In this document: one piece after another, positions 1-6,323 of the stretch | How positions within the stretch are numbered: the stretch's first letter is position 1 | How the letters are laid out: every line of letters begins with the position of its first letter | Assembly: GCA_910585915.1 (NCBI GenBank) | Contig: CAJUGF010000032.1 | Location: 1-17,374 of the forward strand | Direction: 5' to 3' | Source: an uncultured Bacilli bacterium | GTDB taxonomy: Bacteria > Bacillota_I > Bacilli_A > RF39 > UBA660 | DNA length: 17,374 bases | Made by a program: the position numbers and the translations under genes | The notes under the pieces: generated by a model | What the model saw: the letters and a program-made list of their open reading frames with translations, nothing else | Databases searched by the model: none | Told to the model about the DNA's origin: nothing

Positions 1-18
1 ATTTTGACCTATATTCAT
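1..18 (-). CDS. XRE-family regulator, 5' end only (cut by window edge)
   Basis: Only the first six codons (MNIGQN) are inside the window, read leftwards from an ATG at 18. A good ribosome binding site (AAAGGAG) lies 7 bases upstream. MNIGQN is a common opening of XRE helix-turn-helix regulators. The upstream region closely matches the one before the XRE gene at 5136-5699, including an inverted repeat placed between likely promoter elements. The identity is therefore inferred mainly from the shared control region, because no domain can be seen. Confidence 0.55.
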
Positions 19-63
19 ATAATCACTCCTTTCACAAAACATTTTACTTTTTAATCGTTATTT

Positions 64-94
64 AATCTACCAAATTTCTTTGGAAGTTACGCAA
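64..94 (-). promoter_or_regulatory. Promoter with embedded inverted-repeat operator of the left-edge XRE gene
   Basis: On the minus strand TTGCGT (89-94) and TAGATT (64-69) are candidate -35 and -10 boxes separated by 19 bases. The spacer is filled by an inverted repeat: CTACCAAA (67-74), four bases, TTTGGAAG (79-86). Almost the same arrangement occurs at 5746-5776 before a second XRE gene. A palindrome between the promoter boxes suggests a repressor site, probably autoregulatory. The binding protein is inferred. Confidence 0.55.
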
Positions 95-123
95 ATATTT
101 TTAACATTTCAACAAATTATAAT

Positions 124-291
124 TTAGTCTTTAATTTTAATAATAATATCATAAGCAGTAGAACATTCTTCTTTTGATAATTTTGTTTCCTTTATTAGAT
201 ATTCTATTGCCTCATCTCTACTATCAAACTTTTTCAATATATCTCTTACTTCTTTAAATACTTCAATAGCATTTTTAACTTCATTATTCAT
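124..291 (-). CDS. Small 55-residue protein, paralogue of the one at 11197-11364
   Basis: A 55-residue, lysine- and glutamate-rich, soluble protein beginning MNNEVKNAIEVFKEV. A ribosome binding site (GGGAGATGAGAAT) precedes the ATG at 291. It aligns end to end without gaps with the ORF at 11197-11364, sharing the block DEAIEYL and the tail YDII-KI-D with conservative changes, so both are real genes. No domain is recognised. The pattern (EAI-Y-L--ETKL--EE) suggests two or three helices. The stop codon overlaps a variant of the 12-base boundary motif (114-125). It lies 32 bases downstream of the Imm11-like gene and may be co-transcribed with it. Function unknown. Confidence 0.75.
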   Translation of the reverse strand: MNNEVKNAIEVFKEVRDILKKFDSRDEAIEYLIKETKLSKEECSTAYDIIIKIKD

Positions 292-308
292 ATTCTCATC
301 TCCCTTTC

Positions 309-320
309 AAATTGTAATTT
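309..320 (-). repeat. Boundary motif, short-junction form
   Basis: An exact AAATTGTAATTT (plus strand), starting three bases after the stop of the Imm11-like gene and followed directly by the leader GAAAGGGAGATGAGAAT of the next gene. The stretch from motif to start codon is nearly identical to that at 942-970 (one G/T difference), so a whole boundary-plus-leader unit is duplicated. Confidence 0.7.
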
Positions 321-323
321 AAA

Positions 324-941
324 TTATAGTTCTTTAAACTTAAAACCTTTTATATTATTTTCTTCTACAACATTTTTAAATTCCTCTGTAACATAAGATA
401 TTGCCTTTGGAAATTCTGGTAATTTAAAAATAGTTACATTCTTTAATTTTTCATTTTTAAAAACATATTTAATAACTCTCATAATTCTACCAGAAGATGG
501 AAAACGCTTTATTTCTGAATTGTCATAATCAAGGCAATCAATTAAATCTGTTACATTTATTACATAAAATATTGTACCATTATTATTTATTTTAAATATT
601 TGAGAATGTTTTTTCAAATATGGATATAAAATTTTATATGCTTTTTCATTCATAATATATGAACTAGGAGTAATGCTAAACACATCTCCAATAGTTTTAT
701 CTATTTCATCTTTATATTTACTTGGATAAATTAAATCAAATTTTCGATTTTCTACTTTCTTACCTTCAAATTCATAAGTTCTGTATCCATCTTTTGTTAA
801 AGTTTCATAAGTTCTATAAGTATGATCTAACCATAATTCATAAACTTTTATATTTGATTCATCATTTTTATCAATTCTTCTTTTAGTTCGTAAAGCAAAT
901 TTTGATACTGAACTAATTGTATGACCTAAATCAAATCCCAC
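324..941 (-). CDS. Imm11/DUF1629-like immunity protein
   Basis: A 205-residue soluble protein that resembles the Imm11 (DUF1629) family, members of which are predicted to neutralise polymorphic toxins. Seen are a middle block with a KAYKILYPYLKK segment, a NVTDLIDCLDYDNSE segment, and a C-terminal block ending FKLPEF-YVTEEFKNVVEENNIKGFKFKEL, which is the usual family ending. The start is GTG at 941. This is supported because the leader up to it matches base for base, apart from one G/T, the leader of the gene at 124-291. The overlapping ATG at 943 is out of frame and stops after five codons. No toxin gene is adjacent, so it would be an orphan immunity gene. Family assignment is from pattern recognition. 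Confidence 0.6.
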   Translation of the reverse strand: MGFDLGHTISSVSKFALRTKRRIDKNDESNIKVYELWLDHTYRTYETLTKDGYRTYEFEGKKVENRKFDLIYPSKYKDEIDKTIGDVFSITPSSYIMNEKAYKILYPYLKKHSQIFKINNNGTIFYVINVTDLIDCLDYDNSEIKRFPSSGRIMRVIKYVFKNEKLKNVTIFKLPEFPKAISYVTEEFKNVVEENNIKGFKFKEL

Positions 942-958
942 ATTCTCATCTCACTTTC

Positions 959-970
959 AAATTGTAATTT
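959..970 (-). repeat. Boundary motif, short-junction form
   Basis: An exact AAATTGTAATTT copy two bases after the stop codon of the broken beta-lactamase gene. It is followed on the minus strand by GAAAGTGAGATGAGAAT and the GTG start of the Imm11-like gene. No terminator hairpin or promoter is visible at this junction, so the downstream gene probably depends on read-through. Confidence 0.7.
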
Positions 971-972
971 AT

Positions 973-1700
973 CTAATTCATAAATGGCTCAATATATTTT
1001 TGTATAAAATCTACTCTATCAAATATAGTTGGTTTAAAATATCCTGTAATTCCACAAACAAAATTATTAGATTTATTGATATAAATTACATTACCACTAT
1101 TTCCGATTGCCGAATATATTCCTTTTTTAGAATCTATTATCCACCATAATAATCCATAACTCATATTTCTAAATTGTTCATCTGTTTTATGTGTTACTTC
1201 TACCATTTCTTTTATCCATTTTTCTGATACAATTTGTTTATCATTGTAATTACAATTATTTAAACATAATAGTCCTATCTTTGCCAAATCAATTGCAGAC
1301 ATACATAAACCATAGCCAGCAGTCCCTACTCCTTGTGGATCTCCAAACCACTTGAGCAGACTTTAACCCAAGGATCATATTTACACTTTAAAGGAGCTTT
1401 CATTGTCATTAAGTGTTTTATTGTAATCTCATATATTGTTTTTTCTCCTCTTTTGACTTTATAGTCTGGAAAATAATCTAGTATTTTATCATCTATACTT
1501 TTAATTAACCCTTTATCCACACAAATTCCAATAAGTAACGAAACGATACTTTTAGTAGCAGACATTATATGAACAGCATTATTTTCTTTATAATTATTCC
1601 AAACATCAGAATATATTTTTTTATTATCTTTATAACAAACTATCTGACAAATATTTGTTTGTTGTTCTTCTACAATATTATGCAATTCTTCCTTATCCAT
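973..1700 (-). pseudogene. Broken class C beta-lactamase-family serine hydrolase
   Basis: Two pieces in different frames make one gene of the beta-lactamase (PF00144) serine hydrolase family. The N-terminal piece starts at ATG 1700 (GAGGTG ribosome binding site) and carries the active-site motif SATK (Ser47, Lys50); it ends at a stop at 1326-1328. The C-terminal piece is open from about 1350 to 973 and reads WFGDPQGVGTAGYGLCMSAIDLAKIGLLCLN in spirit: the usual DPQG and glycine-rich segment, then the C-terminal fold. The roughly 80-110 residues normally between these parts, including the catalytic Tyr motif, are absent. The cause is therefore an internal deletion with a frame change near 1350-1375, not a one-base error. 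The flanking sequence is well preserved, so the loss looks recent. The product cannot be a normal hydrolase. Confidence 0.8.
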
Positions 1701-1744
1701 AAAATTACACCTCACTTACACATTACTATTTTTATTTCTCTCTA

Positions 1745-1800
1745 ATTATATTAAAAAAAGAGTAGGTCTTAAATTTAATCTACTCAATAAATTGTAATTT
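1745..1800 (-). terminator. Junction module: boundary motif, terminator and next-gene promoter
   Basis: Reading the minus strand after the alpha/beta hydrolase stop, the order is the exact motif (1789-1800), a hairpin with arms 1777-1785 and 1760-1768, a run of seven T (1753-1759), then TATAAT (1745-1750). TTTAAG in the hairpin loop and arm (1768-1773) lies 17 bases from TATAAT and can act as -35. The module should end the hydrolase transcript and start the beta-lactamase one. Confidence 0.7.
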
Positions 1801-1801
1801 T

Positions 1802-2479
1802 TTATTCTTCTAAAAAATTATTTAACTTGTTATAAAAGTCATCATTATTGAAAATATAACTACAATGTCCTGCTTTTTCTAATATAAACATTTCTGACTT
1901 TTTAATATTGTTTGAAATATATTCAACCTCATCTTTTGGAACTAAATCTTTAATACCACCATTAAAAACTAATGTAGGAACAATAATAGAATTTAATTCT
2001 TCCTTTGTTATGGTTTTAGATTCATTAAGTAATTTTTCAAATTTTTCGTTGCTCTTTTTTCCAGGATAATATGGTAATCTTTCCATAAATTTTGCATAAT
2101 TCGGTTTTTTAATAATATTATTTCTTGCAACTCCACTACAGAGAATTAACTTAGATATACTTGTTGGATAATGAATTGCAACATTAAGAGCAACAGTTCC
2201 TCCACCACTACATCCTAGTAAATATGGTTTATCAATATTTAATTTTTTTATAAATTCTGCAACATCTTTTGCTGATTCTTCATAGGTTAAATCGCAATTT
2301 TTTTCACTTTTACCACAACATCTTCTATCAAAAATATATACTTTATATTTATCTTTTAATTTGTTTGCAATAAATTTCATCAATCCAGTATTAACACTAT
2401 TAGGATTTAGTAAGATTATCGATTTGCCATTTCCAATAACCTCATAATGAATTTTTATATTATTTACTTCTATATTCAT
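1802..2479 (-). CDS. Alpha/beta hydrolase
   Basis: A 225-residue alpha/beta-hydrolase fold enzyme with a complete catalytic set: nucleophile Ser91 in the elbow GCSGG, probable acid Asp178 in GIKDLV, and His205 in AGHCSY. The early strand ILLNPN and the FDRRCCGKS segment are typical of the fold. The cap region is short. The ATG at 2479 is chosen because GGAGG lies eight bases upstream; an in-frame ATG at 2494 sits inside that ribosome binding site region. It has its own promoter (extended -10 at 2531-2536) and its own terminator, so it is a single-gene unit. Substrate unknown; small esters or lactones are possible. No signal peptide, so probably cytoplasmic. Confidence 0.85.
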   Translation of the reverse strand: MNIEVNNIKIHYEVIGNGKSIILLNPNSVNTGLMKFIANKLKDKYKVYIFDRRCCGKSEKNCDLTYEESAKDVAEFIKKLNIDKPYLLGCSGGGTVALNVAIHYPTSISKLILCSGVARNNIIKKPNYAKFMERLPYYPGKKSNEKFEKLLNESKTITKEELNSIIVPTLVFNGGIKDLVPKDEVEYISNNIKKSEMFILEKAGHCSYIFNNDDFYNKLNNFLEE

Positions 2480-2530
2480 TTTATAATCCTCCATTTCAAA
2501 TTACTATTTATCGCTTTGTTTATACTAACT

Positions 2531-2589
2531 ATTATACCATGAAAAAAGCAAATCTTCTATGATCTGCTCTCTAATTATATTTTAAATTA
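2531..2589 (-). terminator. Junction module: terminator plus extended -10 promoter
   Basis: After the anti-sigma gene stop, the minus strand has a degenerate boundary motif (about 2576-2588), a hairpin with arms AGCAGATC/GATTTGCT (2561-2568 and 2547-2554, one G-U pair), a T-run (2542-2546), and TGGTATAAT, an extended -10 box (TATAAT at 2531-2536). No good -35 is seen. It ends the sigma/anti-sigma operon and starts the hydrolase gene. Confidence 0.65.
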
Positions 2590-3588
2590 TTCATTTACCA
2601 TGTTATTATCAGATTCCTCAATTTGAACAATTTTATATCCATCATAATTTTTCTTGATATAATCTAAAAATTCTTGCACTTTATCTTTACCAATATAGAA
2701 GCCTTTACCTGTATCAAGAATATTGGTTAAAAGATACCCTTTATCTGTTAACGATATGCTTATTTTTTCATATCCTAATATTGGAATATTTACACTTATA
2801 TCTATGCTTTCACTAAAGTTATCTGATATATATTTATCATTATCACTATATACATTTTCTAAATTAAGATTACTAAACAATTTTTGCCAAATCATTTCAT
2901 TATCCACATTATAGAATTCGACATTTATATTTTCATTTGCACCTTTATCCCAATAATTATAATAGATTGTGCCAAAAGAAATATTTTCTTTCAAGTTTAA
3001 AGCCTCAACAAATTCACCAAGTGTCTTAGGTCTATAATTTGAATTAACATATACATAATATTCTGAATTGCCTTCAAACTTAACTGCAATAGCACTGTTT
3101 TCATTTATACCCTTTATTGAATATAAATCTCCTTTTTTACTATAAGTAGTTTTAGTATATGTGTCATATCCTGTTAAAGTTGTATTTCCAATATTTTTTA
3201 TTACATCTTCTTTTGAAATTTTAGATATTCTACTTGTATATTTGCCATTATTATAATCAACTTCTCCAAATTGTTGGCTAATAGGCATTTCATCCCATTT
3301 TGGAATTTCAGCTGTTTCTGATTCATTTTTCTTGTCTGTTTTTACTTCTTTTATAATCCATTTATCTTTCTTTGAATTAACGCTATCAAGTTTTTGAGTA
3401 AATATACCATTATTGCAAATACCTACTACTGCGACAAATAGGATTAAAGCTGGTACAAAACATAGCTTCCAAATATTATTTTTTTTCATTTTTTCTCCTT
3501 TTTCAATTTTTTTAATTATTTCATTATAGTTATTCATGCTGTTAACATCTCGTTCTATTGCACTTTTTAATTTTTCTTTATTAGTCAT
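2587..3588 (-). CDS. Membrane protein, probable anti-sigma factor of the adjacent ECF sigma
   Basis: A 333-residue protein with a short cytoplasmic N-terminal part, one membrane helix at about residues 39-58 (WKLCFVPALILFVAVVGIC) and a large, Lys/Asn/Tyr-rich outer domain. The layout is that of single-pass anti-sigma factors. It overlaps the end of the sigma gene by eight bases (ATGACTAA), which implies translational coupling. The start at 3588 is preferred over an in-frame upstream one because it has GGAGG eight bases before it and fits the overlap. No zinc-binding HxxxCxxC is present in the N-terminal part, so it is not a typical ZAS anti-sigma. The outer domain is not recognised. The role is inferred from gene order and topology. 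Confidence 0.7.
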   Translation of the reverse strand: MTNKEKLKSAIERDVNSMNNYNEIIKKIEKGEKMKKNNIWKLCFVPALILFVAVVGICNNGIFTQKLDSVNSKKDKWIIKEVKTDKKNESETAEIPKWDEMPISQQFGEVDYNNGKYTSRISKISKEDVIKNIGNTTLTGYDTYTKTTYSKKGDLYSIKGINENSAIAVKFEGNSEYYVYVNSNYRPKTLGEFVEALNLKENISFGTIYYNYWDKGANENINVEFYNVDNEMIWQKLFSNLNLENVYSDNDKYISDNFSESIDISVNIPILGYEKISISLTDKGYLLTNILDTGKGFYIGKDKVQEFLDYIKKNYDGYKIVQIEESDNNMVNE

Positions 3589-4132
3589 TAGAGTTTCCTC
3601 CTTTTTCAAACTTATTTTGCAATTCATGGAGTGTCCTATAAAGCAAATTTTTTATATATGATTCATTCACTTTTAGATAGTTAGAAATCTCTTTAATAGG
3701 CATTTCTAGTTTATAATATAAATAAAATACTTTAGGTATATCTTGATTTTTCTTATTTTTTATATAATTCCAAATTCTATCCCAATAATCTTCTTTTATA
3801 ATAAGATCACTTATATTTAACTTATCTTTTACAGATTCAATTATTTCTATATCTTTCTCGTTTTTTTCAAATAAAGATATTGTTTTTATTCTCTGCAATA
3901 AAGTAAAATGTTTTTTTATTTTATTATTTGCAATTCCCATAAGATAACTTTTAATGTTACTATCAGATAAATCCTTTTTATTCATTATGTTCCAAAATTC
4001 AAAATATGTTTCTTGTATAATGTCATTAGCATCATTAATGTTATGACATTTAATTATTACATATTTTTGTAAATCTAAATGTGTTTTATCATATATATCA
4101 TTAAATTTATATAGGGTTGATTGACTAGCCAT
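3581..4132 (-). CDS. ECF-type RNA polymerase sigma factor
   Basis: A 183-residue sigma-70 family ECF factor. Region 2 is seen as DLQKYVIIKCHNINDANDIIQETYFEFWN, with the typical A-DI-QE-F segment. Region 4 is seen as IPKVFYLYYKLEMPIKEISNYLKVNESYIKNLLYRTLHEL, a helix-turn-helix with the I--I---L switch. The length is normal for the family. The ATG at 4132 is chosen because AGGTG lies six bases upstream; the in-frame ATG at 4138 and GTG at 4141 overlap that site. The next gene is a probable membrane anti-sigma factor, so the pair should respond to an envelope or extracellular signal. A TGAAAC box at 4176-4181 could be a self-recognised -35. Confidence 0.85.
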   Translation of the reverse strand: MASQSTLYKFNDIYDKTHLDLQKYVIIKCHNINDANDIIQETYFEFWNIMNKKDLSDSNIKSYLMGIANNKIKKHFTLLQRIKTISLFEKNEKDIEIIESVKDKLNISDLIIKEDYWDRIWNYIKNKKNQDIPKVFYLYYKLEMPIKEISNYLKVNESYIKNLLYRTLHELQNKFEKGGNSND

Positions 4133-4175
4133 ATTCATCACCTACAATATAATAATCCCTAATTTTATAGAAAAA

Positions 4176-4181
4176 GTTTCA
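4176..4181 (-). promoter_or_regulatory. Candidate ECF-type -35 box (TGAAAC)
   Basis: TGAAAC followed by TTTTT on the minus strand, 44 bases before the sigma gene start, matches the -35 type used by many ECF factors. A canonical CGTA-like -10 is not present at the expected distance; GGGATT is the nearest. Autoregulation is therefore only a suggestion. TATAAA just downstream could instead be a housekeeping -10. Confidence 0.3.
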
Positions 4182-4190
4182 AAAAGTTTT

Positions 4191-4236
4191 AAAAAAAGCA
4201 AATTTTTTGAATAATCTGCTCTATAAATTGTAATTT
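4191..4236 (-). terminator. Junction module: boundary motif and terminator
   Basis: The exact 12-base motif (4225-4236) is followed on the minus strand by a hairpin with arms AGCAGATT (4213-4220) and AATTTGCT (4198-4205), then seven T (4191-4197). It lies 22 bases after the stop of the 36-residue membrane protein. Unlike the other long modules it has no TATAAT directly after the T-run. Confidence 0.65.
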
Positions 4237-4258
4237 TTAATTATTCCTTGATGTGAAA

Positions 4259-4369
4259 TTATTGTTTTTTTGATCTTTCTTCTTTTTTCTTTTTACTCCA
4301 CCAAGTACCAGTAAGTGAACAGCCTCCACCAATAAATATAAATATTATCATAAATATCCAAAATTCCAT
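4259..4369 (-). CDS. Tiny membrane protein, 36 residues
   Basis: Begins MEFWIFMIIFIFIGGGCSL, one membrane helix at about residues 2-20, followed by a strongly basic tail (SKKKKEERSKKQ). A clear ribosome binding site (GAGGAGATAGAAT) precedes the ATG at 4369. The G-G-C-S around residues 14-18 resembles a lipobox, but the charged N-terminus expected of a lipoprotein signal is missing, so a single-pass protein with the tail inside is more likely. It lies 29 bases downstream of an XRE/membrane regulator and is probably co-transcribed with it. A terminator follows. Function unknown. Confidence 0.6.
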   Translation of the reverse strand: MEFWIFMIIFIFIGGGCSLTGTWWSKKKKEERSKKQ

Positions 4370-4398
4370 ATTCTATCTCCTCATATAAAATTTTTACA

Positions 4399-4980
4399 CT
4401 ATAATTTTTTCATTATAAATATTTCAATTATAAAAATAATAAATGTTATTAAGCCTGTTAAAATTGCCAACAAGATCTTTTGATAATTTCTTTTTCCTAT
4501 TTCTTGTTGTACTTCTTCATAAGATAATGACTTATTTTCCATAAAAGCAATAATTTCTTTATATGTATGAATATCATTATTCTTTTTAAACTTCTCAATG
4601 ACTATTGCTGTTACAAATGTTATTACAAAAAATAATGCCCAAATAATAACACCAATATACCCCTCTATCTTAAATAATGGATATGCACTAAACATAACAA
4701 TCAACATTTCTGCTAAGAAAATATAACTCATTATATTAAACTTTTCTATTTTTTCTTTACTTACTATCTTCTTCATCTCCTCCATATCTTCTTTTATAAA
4801 ATCATCTAGAGTTACATGAAAAATGTTAGATAACATAGTTAAACTTTTTATATCAGGATAGCTTTTATTTGTCTCCCAATTCGATATTGTTTGTCTTGAA
4901 ACAAATACTTTTAATGCTAATTCATCTTGTGAAATATTTTGTTTTTCTCTATGCGTTTTTATTTTTTCTCCAACATTCAT
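4399..4980 (-). CDS. XRE-family regulator with three membrane helices
   Basis: A 193-residue protein. An XRE helix-turn-helix occupies residues 3-60, with recognition segment VSRQTISNWETNKSYPDI; three membrane helices follow at about 82-101, 108-128 and 168-190. Such fusions tether a repressor to the membrane. The ATG at 4980 is chosen because GGAGG lies nine bases upstream, and because the longer reading from 5043 would place the promoter and palindrome (5000-5042) inside the coding region. The DNA-binding part is close to that of the gene at 5136-5699 (both have RQTISNWE). It probably controls itself and the tiny membrane protein downstream. Confidence 0.85.
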   Translation of the reverse strand: MNVGEKIKTHREKQNISQDELALKVFVSRQTISNWETNKSYPDIKSLTMLSNIFHVTLDDFIKEDMEEMKKIVSKEKIEKFNIMSYIFLAEMLIVMFSAYPLFKIEGYIGVIIWALFFVITFVTAIVIEKFKKNNDIHTYKEIIAFMENKSLSYEEVQQEIGKRNYQKILLAILTGLITFIIFIIEIFIMKKL

Positions 4981-4999
4981 TTTGCACCTCCAATTACAT

Positions 5000-5042
5000 T
5001 TTATAGAAGAATGATATTTTTGTCTGTCAAAAGTCTTTGACA
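5000..5042 (-). promoter_or_regulatory. Promoter with exact inverted-repeat operator of the XRE gene
   Basis: TGTCAAA (5025-5031), four bases, TTTGACA (5036-5042) is an exact inverted repeat. Its left arm is also the minus-strand -35 TTGACA (5025-5030). TATAAA at 5000-5005 (19-base spacer) or TCTATA at 5002-5007 (17-base spacer) gives the -10. A repressor bound here would cover the -35, which suggests autoregulation. The 7-4-7 geometry matches the spacing of the other XRE operators in the window, but the sequence differs. Confidence 0.6.
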
Positions 5043-5071
5043 TCTAGTCAGTAGTAATGAATTATAGTAAA

Positions 5072-5137
5072 TTTTCTCCTTAATTATAACAAAAAAGAAC
5101 AAACCATAAACATGATTTGCTCGATAAAATATAATTT
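5072..5137 (-). terminator. Junction module: variant motif, terminator and TATAAT
   Basis: A variant motif (about 5126-5137, AAAATATAATTT) overlaps the stop of the upstream XRE gene. A hairpin with 11-pair arms (5112-5122 and 5097-5107, two G-U pairs) follows, then six T (5091-5096), TATAAT (5083-5088) and TAAGGAGAAA. TTTATG in the loop and arm lies about 16 bases from TATAAT. The hairpin arms and tail closely match the module at 5802-5875. Confidence 0.7.
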
Positions 5138-5699
5138 ATTCACAACTTCCATTTTTTGATTTAAAATAATTTTCGACATTCGTCATTGAACTATCAATAT
5201 TATTAAAATCTACAATTTTCTTTATTTCATCTGACATTTCTTTAGAACAATTATCACATTTAAAATAATTATTTGTACCAAATTCTATTTGATACTTTTT
5301 ATTATCAATAGAACATATCGTAGTAGCACTACCTTCCACATTAGAATTTCCTGGAGATAATGTATATATTCCTATCCCTATAACTGCGACTATCATAAAT
5401 ATAATGTAGCCAATAAATACAATTCCTATAACTTTTAATATTTTGATTATCATACCTGCTAATTGCTCTGTATTACTTACTTTGTTCATTAAAAACTCCT
5501 TTGAAGCATTATCCAAAATTTCATCAATGCTAACATTAAATGTTTTTGATAATTTTTTTAATTGTTCTGGATTAGGTGTTGTTTCCCCTAATTCCCAATT
5601 AGAAATAGTTTGTCTTGTAACTTCTACTTTTTCACCTAGTTGCTCTTGTGAAAGTCCACTTTTTTTTCTTAATTGTAAGATTTTATTGCCTAAATTCAT
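5136..5699 (-). CDS. XRE-family regulator with one membrane helix and outer Cys domain
   Basis: A 187-residue protein. An XRE helix-turn-helix lies at residues 3-62 (SQEQLGEKVEVTRQTISNWE), one membrane helix at about 88-113, and a roughly 70-residue outer part with four Cys, two of them as CDNC. It should bind DNA from the membrane, with the outer part perhaps sensing redox state or metal; this is inference. The ATG at 5699 has AAAGGAG eight bases upstream; the longer TTG-started reading covers that site. A palindrome lies between its promoter boxes, nearly identical to the one before the XRE gene at the left window edge, so the two regulators may share a target sequence. Confidence 0.85.
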   Translation of the reverse strand: MNLGNKILQLRKKSGLSQEQLGEKVEVTRQTISNWELGETTPNPEQLKKLSKTFNVSIDEILDNASKEFLMNKVSNTEQLAGMIIKILKVIGIVFIGYIIFMIVAVIGIGIYTLSPGNSNVEGSATTICSIDNKKYQIEFGTNNYFKCDNCSKEMSDEIKKIVDFNNIDSSMTNVENYFKSKNGSCE

Positions 5700-5721
5700 T
5701 TCATTTTCTCCTTTCACCAAA

Positions 5722-5776
5722 ATTATATACTGTTAACATTTAACATATCTACCAAAGTTTTTTGGAAGCTTGTCAA
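5722..5776 (-). promoter_or_regulatory. Promoter and palindromic operators of the XRE gene
   Basis: Minus-strand TTGACA (5771-5776) and TAGATA (5746-5751) are separated by 19 bases. The spacer holds CTACCAAA (5749-5756), four bases, TTTGGAAG (5761-5768), matching 67-86 except in the loop. Downstream is a second palindrome, TGTTAA-3-TTAACA (5731-5745), and a TATAAT (5722-5727) that could be a further -10. Confidence 0.6.
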
Positions 5777-5801
5777 AGAGTTTTAACATTTTATCCACTG
5801 A

Positions 5802-5875
5802 CTATTTGTCTTTCTCCTTAATTATATCAAAAAAGAACAAATCATAAATATGATCTGCTCGTTAAAATGTAATTT
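5802..5875 (-). terminator. Junction module: variant motif, terminator and TATAAT
   Basis: The variant motif AAAATGTAATTT (5864-5875) is followed on the minus strand by a hairpin with 11-pair arms (5850-5860 and 5835-5845), six T (5829-5834), TATAAT (5821-5826) and TAAGGAGAAAGACAAATAGT. The last segment recurs at 7776-7800. No minus-strand gene ends just upstream; instead an antisense TetR fragment lies there, so the module seems to have lost its gene. Confidence 0.65.
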
Positions 5876-5907
5876 GAATTACTTTCTATTTGGTTTTCTT
5901 TTTATAA

Positions 5908-6315
5908 TTTGCTGATATTTTAAGTAGTTGTCTATTTGAACACGAAAAATTTATGAAACTTACTTCCATTCATTTTACTCACATTGAACATAATTGTTCT
6001 CAAGAGAAATTAATTGAAATAAATACTGAAATTCAACCATTTTATGAAATTATTTTTAAATATATTGATAAATTTTTTCCTAAAACTTCTTTAGAAAATA
6101 AGAGAGAATTTACTTTTTTACTTAATTCATTTATTAACGGTATATATCCTTTATTACATCCTACACATAAGCAACTTATAGCTTTAAAGGAATCGGTAAA
6201 ATGGTATAATGTCCCAGATTTTAAATTCACTTTATATGATGGAATATTACTTCTAACTGCTAACTTAAATCAAATTGATAATTATTTTTTTATTGGTCTA
6301 ATAGATAAATTGTAA
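5908..6315 (+). pseudogene. TetR-family regulator fragment lacking its DNA-binding domain, antisense in the array
   Basis: This is the only plausible plus-strand gene in the array. The reading is open from 5908 (FADILSSCLFEHEKFMKLTS...) to a stop at 6313-6315, after a TAA at 5905. Residues such as FTFLLNSFINGIYPLLHPTHKQL and the LYDGILLL segment match TetR regulators' C-terminal ligand domain. FADIL usually follows directly on the helix-turn-helix, so the gene is cut almost exactly at the domain border. No ribosome binding site precedes the ATG at 5953 (CGAAAAATTT). The last codons and stop (AAA TTG TAA) are part of the 12-base boundary motif, so the 3' end may be altered as well. Most likely a remnant carried within a cassette; a short ligand-binding protein is less likely. 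Confidence 0.65.
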
Positions 6316-6318
6316 TTT
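6307..6318 (-). repeat. Boundary motif fused to the end of the TetR fragment
   Basis: An exact AAATTGTAATTT copy five bases after the minus-strand stop of the DUF6019-like gene, in the same orientation as the others. It also supplies the stop codon of the plus-strand TetR fragment. No hairpin follows it on the minus strand; the antisense fragment comes immediately. Confidence 0.7.
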
Positions 6319-6323
6319 TGCAG

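Noticed and set aside
1326..1376. Single-base sequencing error as the cause of the beta-lactamase frame change
   Set aside because: A whole middle segment of the protein is absent, so restoring the frame would not restore the gene.
2723..2914. Plus-strand ORF within the anti-sigma gene (and similar ones at 5443, 7132, 7863, 10578, 10860, 16326)
   Set aside because: They are antisense to well-supported genes, low in complexity, and lack ribosome binding sites.
6042..6230. Minus-strand ORF of 62 codons opposite the TetR fragment
   Set aside because: The plus-strand reading has clear TetR-type residues; the minus reading has no ribosome binding site or recognisable features.
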